NCBI GenBank assembly: GCA_963854835.1
Contig: OY978525.1
Location: 104,390,417-104,454,416, forward strand
Length of the DNA stretch: 64,000 nt
Source of the DNA: Megamerina dolium
Taxonomy: Eukaryota > Arthropoda > Insecta > Diptera > Megamerinidae
Direction of reading: 5' to 3'
Shown: positions 26,678 to 37,500 of the stretch, piece after piece
Numbering within the stretch: position 1 is the first letter of the stretch
How the letters are laid out: every line of letters begins with the position of its first letter
Program-made: the position numbers and the translations under genes
The notes under the pieces: model-generated
Seen by the model: the letters and a program-made list of their open reading frames with translations, nothing else
What the model was told of the DNA's origin: nothing
The model's database searches: none

Positions 26678-29600
26678 AAAAAGTAGACTTGTAAAATAAC
26701 TTAAACGGAAGTTATGAAAAGAAGCAGAAAAATATGCTTTTATGTGTTGGCTGAAATGTGTTTATGGTATATATAGAAAGAACAAGAAATATCGTAGTAC
26801 AGAACAACAGTAATAATATAAAAAAAAAACATATAGAAATAAAAGTACAGATATTTGAGGTCACATTTGTAGAAGGAAAATGAATAGAAATACCCTACAA
26901 GTGGACATAGTGTATAATAAGATACCATAGGATTATGGAAATAATCTAAAGATATTGAAACTTAATTTAAAAAAAAATTTAAATATAAAAAATATTTAAA
27001 GAGGATAGTGCTTTTTATTCATGACTCAATGTCGATTATGATTTTAACTAAATTTACTCTACTTCACATGTTCGGGCTCCAATTCTTTACAAAAAAAAAA
27101 ATAAAATTCTCAATCTTTTAAATCCATGAATCTAAAAGTAGACAGAAGTGGGTCGCTACACATTATCAATATTATTATGGTGACTCTGTGAATAGCATAC
27201 TGATGTGTATTCATTTCTTGACTCTCTGTTAGAGAATTTTACTCTACGTTTTACTCTACCCGATCTTCATTTTGTATTAAAAACAACAACAACAAAGCAT
27301 TGTTGTGACTGCTTAACATCGGCCTATAGGTTATAGGAATTATGGTCGAATGAATTTTTGAAATGATGACAAAAAAAATGTTTGCCCAAGAAGAATACTG
27401 AAAATAATTACAACAAACTACTTAGAACACTGCATTAATGTCGAAATATTTTTGTAATAATGTCGACAAATTTGTAGTCACTTTTTTTGTAAGTATTGTA
27501 AACAAAATTGAAATAAAATTGAACAAAGATTGTAAGCAGTTAGATTTTGATATAAAGTTAAAAATTTTATTTCCATATTGGAAAGTATTAGAATATTTTT
27601 ACGATAGTAATAAGCATTTATAAGCCGTTTCATGAAATTTTGTAGGCCGTATATCAAATCAAGTGCCATAATTAAAAAAACGTCATTATAGCGTATAAGG
27701 GGACATTTTTCAACAAAAATATTCCTTTTTGAAAAACAATTTTAATATATTACATATTAGCCATTCTTATTTATAAACTTTTGCCATTTTATTTTTTTTT
27801 TTGGTATCTCCATAATTCCATTGATGTATAACTGCCTTGGTTTATCGGCGAAAATCTTGGCCAAATGATTTTCAGTGGCCCTTCGATCTGCCAATTCTTA
27901 CCATTAAGAGAGATGGCAGCCAGACGGTGCAAGATCCGTGCTATGCGGTCGATCCATCAAAACTTTCCAACCAAGTTCCGTCAATTTGTTTCAAATCATC
28001 AAAAATGTGTGTGTGTGGCCTGGCATTATCATAATGGAACACAACTCTTTTTCTGTTGGCCAATTCTGGTCGCTTTTCCTTGATTGTTTCGTTCAAGCAG
28101 TCGAGTTGTGAGCAGGTTGTAGCAGTCTATAATAGACAATTACCTTCTAATCTCACTAAATAGTCAACATTACCTTGTTTGCTGTCAGGTCAAGCTTTGA
28201 AGTCGACGCAGAAGAGGAAGACTTAACCTTCGGTGGAAAGACAAAGTATTGGAGCTAGGCGCCAGCTACCGAAGAACAGAGATGGCTGGCGAAGCATGTT
28301 ATATTCGGCCTAAATCGATATTCGGTTGTTATGTACACAAGAAGAAGAAGAAGAATTCTCGTATTCAGTGCATTTTTCATCGCCCGTAGTGATTTCCTTC
28401 TAAAAATGTTCGATTAGGCTGTTCGACCAGAGTGGGGTGCATTTTTGACGTCGCAATTTCCAGAACGGAACCGAGTAAAGCACTCCTGGGTCCACTAGTT
28501 CACCCGCAGCATTCTCATCGTAAGCTGCACAAAATGTTCGCCATGTTTTTGAAGTGCTCTTAAGTTTTTTATAGTAAAAAAAAGCATCACAAAGCGTATT
28601 TCTGCAGATATTTCACTTATTTTCAAATCAATCAAATTTTTTAAACAAGCAACGAATTACAGACATGTATTCACAAAAAAACTGTAGCCTAAAATGTCAT
28701 CTTTCAAACACAACTCCGTTTGATATAATCGGAGTAGTGTTACCCAATATATGGGCATCAACACCATCCAGTAACAAAAAACCGCGAAGACTTTTTAAAT
28801 TATCCAAAATATCGGAAAACATCAAATTTATATTATGAATAATCAATTTGAATTCAGTTAAAAGCTTAGAAAATACAGATTTAGATGTAAATCGATTTTA
28901 TAAAGTATTCTTTTAAATTCATGTTTTTTTTTTTAATGAGTTGATCCAAAAGCCAAGCACCGTGACCACAAATATGATTTGGAACATGTGAGACATTCTG
29001 TAGTTAAATTTTGAAAACGTTATTTGTACAAAACTCTTCCAAATGCTTCGAAATTGTGAAATATTTCCTACAAGATATTTCTATATATAAAGTAGCATTG
29101 AAAATGAAACTGAGGTTAAAACATAAGCAGAAGAAATGATAAAAAAAAACAAGTAAAACCACAAGTATGCCATTATATATTTTTGTTTACTTATTATAAT
29201 AATTTTTTTTTTTGTAGCGATGTAGAATGTCTTGCAAATAAGTTTGTTCTACTTTTTATAAGCAGGGAATCTTGGTCCCTTTTCTTACTATTACTTTGCT
29301 GTCTTTATTTTATTTGAAATTTAATTTTTTCTCACAAAACTTTCAAATTGCTATAGGCATTTATTTATATTTTTTCGCTACACTTTCGCTACACATCTCT
29401 CTTTATTTTCGCTTTGACCTAAATAGAAAAATTTTGTTAAACTCTTTAATATAACAGCATTTATTTGCTTGGTCACCAGTAACATACAGACGCACACACA
29501 CACACACATAAATATAAATTAAATACTTTTTTAGAAAAATTTGTAGACATTTTCTTGAGAGAAATAAATAATTGAATTAAATTTTAACAAAAAATTCAGT

Positions 29601-31504
29601 AAAGTTGTAAAAAAATGGCAATAAACTTATAATACAACACATTAGGAATTTTACACAAACGAAGTTCGTCATCATTAAATCTAATACTCTTGCCATTTAC
29701 ATCTTTCATTTTTCAGAATTCGTATTGATAAATTAAATCAAGAGTATCTTGTATATTTTGTTGCCACCAGTACTGGTTTGATTTATAAAATTGTACAATT
29801 CGTACGATACGGACAAAGACACTCGAACCTATTGGATGTACTTGAGGTGGCACACAATGAACCAATACGTGAGATGGGCTTGAGTCAAAAGACTGGCTCA
29901 TTATATTTGGCTACCGATCATCAGGTGAAACAAATCGATTTGGCAATGTGTATGCGTCGTTATGATTCATGTTTCCGCTGTGTTGCCGATCCATATTGTG
30001 GTTGGGATAAGGAGGCTGGCATTTGTAAACCATATCAATTGGGTCTATTGCAGGTAAGAACAACGGAAGCAAGGGCAGAGTAGTTATGTAGCATATAGCA
30101 TCATCTAAACAAGTTTCAAATACATAAAACTATTCACAACAAATATTTTCTTATGGTTCTCTTGCAGGATGTTGCTAATGAAACATCCGGTATTTGCGAT
30201 ACGAGCGTCTTAAAGAAGCGTATAACCGCCTCATATGGGCAAACATTGCATTTATCGTGTTTTGTAAAAATACCTGAAGTATTGCGACAAAAATCAATAC
30301 GATGGTATCATCATTCAACGGAACGAGGACGGTAAGTGTTTGCGCATAGAGGGTGCATTATAAAGCTTCTATGAACATATATACTTAATATTGTGTGAGA
30401 GTATTGATTTTTGTGTTTTTTTTTCTGTATAAATATGTAAATTGTTTTCTTTTAATTAAAACGTATTTTCTTTTGCTCAAAATATTTGTCTTGGGTCACA
30501 AAATTTCAATTCTCATACTCTATTTGCCATCATTGTGAGACATCATAGGCAAGCTCCATTTTGTTACCTTTAAAATGTACCTATAATTTCTAATCCCTCT
30601 TTCCTAATTTTATCACATCTTAATAAAAAAAAATGTGAATTTATTAAATTTCAACCACCCAAGCAATTTCAATACGCCGAAAAGTATGCAATAGTAAAGA
30701 GTATTAAATAATTTTTTTTTAACAAATTTATTATATTCGTCGAATACACGAATGTGCCCTTGGAGACAACAGATGTTCATACTTCAAATGTAAATTTCAC
30801 TCTCTCATATTGAAACTCATACACACACACATTCATATATAAACACATTTATAAGGAAAAGTAAATATTTACGAGCATACAACGCCGGCTGTATTCGCAT
30901 CGTTATTAGTAGCACAAATCTTCTGCTTCTCATCATTATCATCATCATCATTATTGTTTTCTTACTAAAAAATATTTATGTTTCCTCATTTGCTATCATC
31001 GATGTGTTGATGCATATGAAGATTTGAAGAATGCCAAGAAAAAAAAAAATGAGGGAAAAAAATTAAAAGTGGAAAATGTTTTTTAAATGAATGAAAAGTG
31101 TAGAGGAGGTATCGAAAGTAAATAATATAATAAAATCGGAAGTGGAAATTGAAGTTGAACGATGTTGATGCTGTCATATAATATATATATGTATATAGTA
31201 CATTGTTCGTACTATATAACTGCAGTCATATTCGTGTCGTAAAATGACACTTAAAAAATACTGTAGTCTACTTTTTGGCGTTTACGCTTATTTGCTTTCG
31301 CTCTGTCGTATGGCGTATGGCGTAATTTTACTTTTCATTGGAATTGTATATGTGTGTATGTAAAAAGTTTCATTTATGGATGGCAAAAATAAAGATGATA
31401 AAATCAGTAAAAACTTTTATCCAAGTTGTCAGCTCATATTTGATGGAATATTTACACATGCATATACTACATATGGATATATTGAAAATGATGATGATGA
31501 TGAC

Positions 31505-31544
<40 letters not shown>

Positions 31545-34500
31545 CTGACGTTGATGAAGGATATATACTTTTCACAATATTTTTCATATATGAGTATATT
31601 GGGGTATATTATTCTTGGGTATATTATTCTTACATATTTTCCACTTTTATTTACTCAAGTTTTATTCATTCATTAGCTTTTGTAATGATTGAATATTATG
31701 TTTAACCAAGATTTTCATCATAGATATTATTCTCTGTTCATACGTAATTTTTTACATAATATTTACTTATAATTATTGAAATTAATTAATCTGAATATAA
31801 ACTATGAAATTATTCAATTCAATTTTTATTTCTTATTTTCTTATTTTCTTTTGTTTTTTTTTTAGCTATGAAATAATTTACACACCTTCAAAATATATTG
31901 AAACATCCGAAGGTGGTCTTGTCATCATCTCAATTAATGAAGGTGATGGTGGACGTTATGATAGTTATTTGGATGGTACACTTCTATGCAGTTATAGCGT
32001 TAATGTGGATGCGCATAGGTAAGTTCACAGCAATTCATAATTTTATGAAGCTGTATTATTATAATTATGATACCTTTTTTAATTTAATTTGAACTTGAAC
32101 TAAGTAGTTTTCAGTCTGAATCACGAATATAGGTCTTTAATAAGTATTCGCACTGCTTTAAATAATATGGTTGCCTACTATAGTTTAGTGTACATAGTCA
32201 CCAAGGCACTGAAATATTTCGGAAAAATGTAGGATAGAAAAATATGCTACGTCAAAAACTTACTTACTTATTTATGTGGCCATTACAATCGAAAATCGAT
32301 TAAGGCCCAATTTAACGTGCTTTCGCAGTTAGAAATTCCAAAGGCTGTTAAGTTCTTTAGTACTTGGTGTTTCCGTCGGTTGTTAGGTTTACCTCTTCTG
32401 TTTCGTCCACCAGCGGGATCCGATTATAACATCTTTTTAACCAGAGCTTGTTCTTCCATTCGATCGATATGACCTAGCCAGTGCAGCAGTTTAATTTTAA
32501 TGCGATTTTTGTACGTCATTACTGACTGACGTCATTCCTGTTGATAACGCTGGTTGCAAGATAGACAAATTCTTTCACTAGCTCAAAAGACCATTTATCA
32601 ACAGTGAGGTGCTGTCCAATATACCGGAACCCGTGTTCATACCAATTTTGTCAATATCAGCGACATACACCAACAACAAGACACTTTAATTGAAGATAGT
32701 GCCATTATGTTATAGATCCGCAGCTCGTATTATATTCTCCATAATAAGATTGAAGAAGTCACATGAGAATGAATCACCTTGTCCGAAACCTCGTTCGGTG
32801 TTAAACTACGGAGAGAGGTCCTTCCCTATTTTCATGGCACAATTGAAACTATACAGTGTCACTCTGCCAAGTCGAATAAGCTTCGCAGGAATACCGAACT
32901 CAGACATTGTTGTGTAGACATATTCCATTACCAGACTGTCGAAAGCGGTTTTATAATCAACAAATAGATGTTGTGTGTCTATCTGTTTTTCTTGGGTCTT
33001 CTCCAGGATTTGGTGCAGTGTAAAATCTGGTGGATGATCGATTTATGAGGTCTGAAGCCACACTGATAAAGTCCGAGCAGTTCAGTGACGTAGCCAGGGA
33101 AGATCAGTGAGATAGATCTTCCTTTGGCCGATGTATTTGTTAAAAAAGAAAAACAATAATTTGTAGATATTTAAAAACCATTCATTAAAATTTTTTTCTT
33201 ATGCATCTTTTCCATCTTATCCCTCCCCCGCCCTTGCTAAAATGCTGGTTACGTCACTGAATCATGAGCTTCAATCTTTCACACAGTTCGCTCGGGAGGA
33301 CCTTGAATACGATGTTAAGAAGACTTATTCCATGATAGTTGGCGCAAATTGTGGGGTCTCCTTCAATATATACGAGACAGAGAACACTAAGCCTCCAATC
33401 ATCGAGCATACTTTCATCCGACCATATTCTGCTTATGAGCTGGTACATGTTGGTGAGCAGCTCATCGATTTCGGTCTTAAACAACTCTGAAGACAGGCTA
33501 TCAGTACCTGCAGCTTTGTTAGTTTTCAGTAAAAAAGGGCATTTTTGACATCGCCATGGGCGGATGGTGGAAACTCTTCACCATCATCCATGATTAGGGG
33601 CTTCGGGAAATCTCCTCGACTGGCGGAATTGTTCTAAGCGTCGTCATTCAAAACCGTTTCCTCCATAAGCTCAGTACACTCTGGACATCAGCAAGCAGAT
33701 TTCCATTTTTGTCATGGCAGGAAGAAACTCCGGGTTTTAGACCGTCAGAATTTTCGAGGAAAAAAACTATCGTACCAGAACTAGAACTAGAATTTTGTTA
33801 GTGTTACATGCGAGATGTTCCTTAACAACCGGCGGTCTAACAGACGGCAACTTCTAACAAGTCATAAAGCTATTTTAGGGAGAAAAAGCCATTTTGTTGG
33901 ACTCATTGTCCGACAGCACAGCAACGAATGAATTTATGTCACTATTCATACAATTTATATCCGTTTCTTTACAAATTATATAAAAATTTACGCTATAAAT
34001 AGTGTTCTAATATTAATTTGTCAAGCTTGAATGGTTTGTTGAAGTGGTAATTTCTTCAATTTCTACGGAATTTGTGAGTTTTTTTAGCCTATGACATTTA
34101 AAAACTTCAATAGGTCATTAAATAATATGAAAAAAATAATTTCTTAAAGTCTAGTAATCCTTTCAAATTTAATTTCTGTCTTAATCACAGTAAGTAAAGT
34201 GAGTCGTATATTTTTTTCCACACGAAAATACTTTTATAACTTCTACAACGAGTTGGCGTAGGCAAAATTCCCTAGGCAAGTCAATTACCTCAGAGTGATA
34301 CGTAATGTAAATATCCTTAATTTAAATTTAATACTCATAGTTTATTTGCAGAATCAATTTAAATTTTCTGCTGCGAAATGAAAATAAATCATAATAAACC
34401 TTTCAAACATGTTTTCAATGTGCTAATTCAGCATATTACATAGAAGTATGTGTTAATACACAATTACTAACAATCATCCATTCAACCGAGCAACTAACAA

Positions 34501-37500
34501 CCAATGTCGACGAAACAACCAACCCACCCACACACTCTGCTCGCAGATGATGATGATGATGATGATGATACGCAATTTTAATTAAATTTCAATTCGTTTT
34601 GCTCTGACACGTTCCGTATGAGAATGAACGTATTCTTGGAAAATTGAATTTGTATTCATTTATATCACTGTCTCCGTCCAACCGACTGTCTGTTGTGTTT
34701 AAATGTCTGTCTGTCGTGTTTAAATGTCAGCCAGTTTGTCTGCCTACCTTCAGCAAATTATGAACGCCGATTTTCCTGTTTTCATTAAATTTTCACACAA
34801 CGTACTACTTTTGTAAATCATTTCCAATAATAATAATAATAATATTAATACCGTTTTCACACTTGTAGGGCTTTTTCCTTCAAATATCCCCAAATGGTTG
34901 CTTGCTTGTTAATTTATTTTTCGGCAATAATTTGTTAATACCACTCTTATGCTCTTACATGTACGAGTACATAGTTAAATATAAGAATAAATTGAAATTT
35001 CCTTTTAAGTAGGATATAATTGAATATTGTAGGTACTCATTACTTGCTTTGTATATAAATTTGTTGTTGTTGTTTTCATTACAGATGTACACCACCATCG
35101 AAGAAAAACGATTATCAGAAAATCTATTCACATTGGTGTAATGAATTTGAGAAATACAAATCGGCCATGAAGCAATGGCAGGCCAAGCAAGAGGTAAGTT
35201 TTGTCCATGATATCTTTAATATTGAAATTAATTTCATTAGACTTCCGTATGTAAATTAAAAAAAATATGTAAATTAAAAGGTGTAGTAAAAAGAAATCCA
35301 AATCCAATTTTTCCAATAGATGGCTTTATTAATGTGTTACTCGCGTTGTATCAGTGCGATTGGGTTACGCTAGATGGCGTTAGAAAGAGAGAATTTCGTA
35401 CTAAATAAACTTTACAGGCAGTTTTGTGATTGCTTGACTCAGTATAAAGAGGAAATTTTACAGTTTTTCTTCGATAAAGGCGAAAACCTAAGCCAGATGG
35501 CTGAAAATGTGAATAGTGTTTATGGTTCTGATACTGTAACAGCCAATCACGTGCAATTTTAGTTTCGTCGATTCCGTTCCGGTAATTTTGATATCAAAGA
35601 TGCAAGGCGAATTGTCGAAAATATCGATAAAATAATGGAAATCGTCAAGTCTGACCATCATGTAAGCACTGTTTCTATTGCCCAGGAGTTAAACATTGCA
35701 CGAAAAACCATTTGGAACCATTTAAATAAGGCTGGATACAAAAAGTAGCTCGACGTATGGGTGCCACATGAGTTAACGCAAAAAAAAAACCTCATGGACC
35801 GAATTTCCATCTGCGAACCGCTGCTGAATCGCAACAAAATCGATCCATTTCTGAAGCGGATGGTTACTGGTGATGAAAAGTGGATCACTTACGACAACGT
35901 CAAGTGAAATCGGTCGTGGTCGAATCACGGTGAGCCGGCACAAACGGTGGCCAAGCCAGGATTGACGGTCAGGAAGGATTTGCTATGTGTTTGGTGGGAT
36001 TGGCAGGGAGTCATCTACCATGAGCTGCTCCCCTGCGGTCAAACTCTTAATTCGGTCCTGTACTGTCAACAATTGGACCGTCTAAAGGAAGCAATCGCCC
36101 AGAAGCAGCCAGCTTTGTCCAATAAGAGAGGGATTGTGTTCCACCAGGACAACGTCAGGCCACACACATCGATAGTAACTCGCCAGAAGCTCCGGGAACT
36201 TGGTTGGGAGGTTTTTATGCATCCACCTTATAGTCTGGACCTGGCACCAAGTGATTACTACCTGTTCCTGTCTATGGCGAATAATTTTGCTGGTGTAAAA
36301 TTCGCCTCAAGAGAAGCTTGTGAAAATCGACTGCCCGAATTTTTTGCCAATACGGACGAGGGTTTCTATGAGAGTAGCATTATGAAATTACCTTCAAAAT
36401 GGCAACAGTTATCGCACAAAACGGTGCATATTTGACCTAAATCGGATCATTCTAACTATGCTAAATAAAACCTTCAAATTAATGCAAACATAATGGATTT
36501 CTTTTTACTAGACCTTATGAATTAGCGCACGGATATTTTTGTATTAGCGAATTTGTAATTCAGTTACTTCGATATACCTTAACCATAACACAGACTGACT
36601 GACTGATCACGTGGTTCACATCCTATGCTTATGTTCATCCAAGTAACATATTAAAGAAAATATTGGGAATTTTGGCTGATGGATTTTAAATTTATGAATT
36701 ATAAATTTAAAAAATTTTGTAAATTGTGTTGAAATTGTTATGGAAAAATATAAAATAAAAACTTCGAAGGTATCGTCTCTCAAACACAGATGGCCACTCA
36801 TAAAAATCTATTTCGTTTGTTTATTTCTTTCTTTTGTATATTTCTACTACCCTCTTAAATGGAATATATTTCTTAATAAAACAACTTTACAGTGGTTCCA
36901 CTTAATTCGTTTTATCATTAATTTTCAAATGATTTTTAATATTCTACCATGATTCGTTTTTCTTTATGAGCCAACGTCTACATAGTTACATATATAAATT
37001 CATTACTACCATTCGACCCCATCATCAATGGCTGAGTAAGCATACGATACATATTTTTGAAAATTTTACGCGCGTGAAATTTAATTGCGTGAAATTAAAC
37101 GTTGCTAATTGTTTTAATTAATTTTTTATGTAACTTGTGTTTGTCATCATTCGCATACTTGGTACTTCGACTTCGAATTCGTAAATATTTCACATTCATT
37201 TCACTCGTAATGTGGTATTATGTACGTACATATGTATATGCAATGTTGTTGTGGATATTGTTGTTGTTTTTTTTTTCCCCCAATATAAGATTGTACGTAT
37301 GTATGTGTACATTAATGACAGAAATATACATTGTATATTGTTTGCTATAATGCTCGAAGACCTTTTACTTTTAATTGCATACTCGTGTACTAGCTATCAC
37401 ATAAAGCTGGCTGGGAGTAAAATAAGCCAGTAACAGGTGTTGTGTCGGGAAATTGTAATTTTTCGATTTTTATTGAGAGCTGAATGTGTTGGAAAATAAG

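Larger units (their letters stand above)
26143..29716 (+). other. Semaphorin intron f-g
   Basis: 3.6-kb intron with an AG microsatellite (26621-26672) and a mariner relic split by an RTE fragment (27800-28600). The remaining parts (26150-27790 and 28610-29710) are AT-rich and show nothing else. Confidence 0.8.
32019..35084 (+). other. Semaphorin intron i-j
   Basis: 3.1-kb intron. The first half is a minus-strand RTE-type LINE relic (32240-33870) with a small MITE inside it. 33880-35080 is AT-rich, with a GAT repeat near 34546-34569 and an AAT repeat near 34829-34843. Confidence 0.8.

Noticed and set aside
31376..31705. Open frame with a long poly-Asp run (and poly-Met in another frame)
   Set aside because: Entirely produced by the GAT microsatellite inside a semaphorin intron; no domain and no splice context.
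32690..33548. Plus-strand open frames of 60-80 codons
   Set aside because: Antisense shadows of the minus-strand RTE relic, which carries the recognisable reverse transcriptase motifs.
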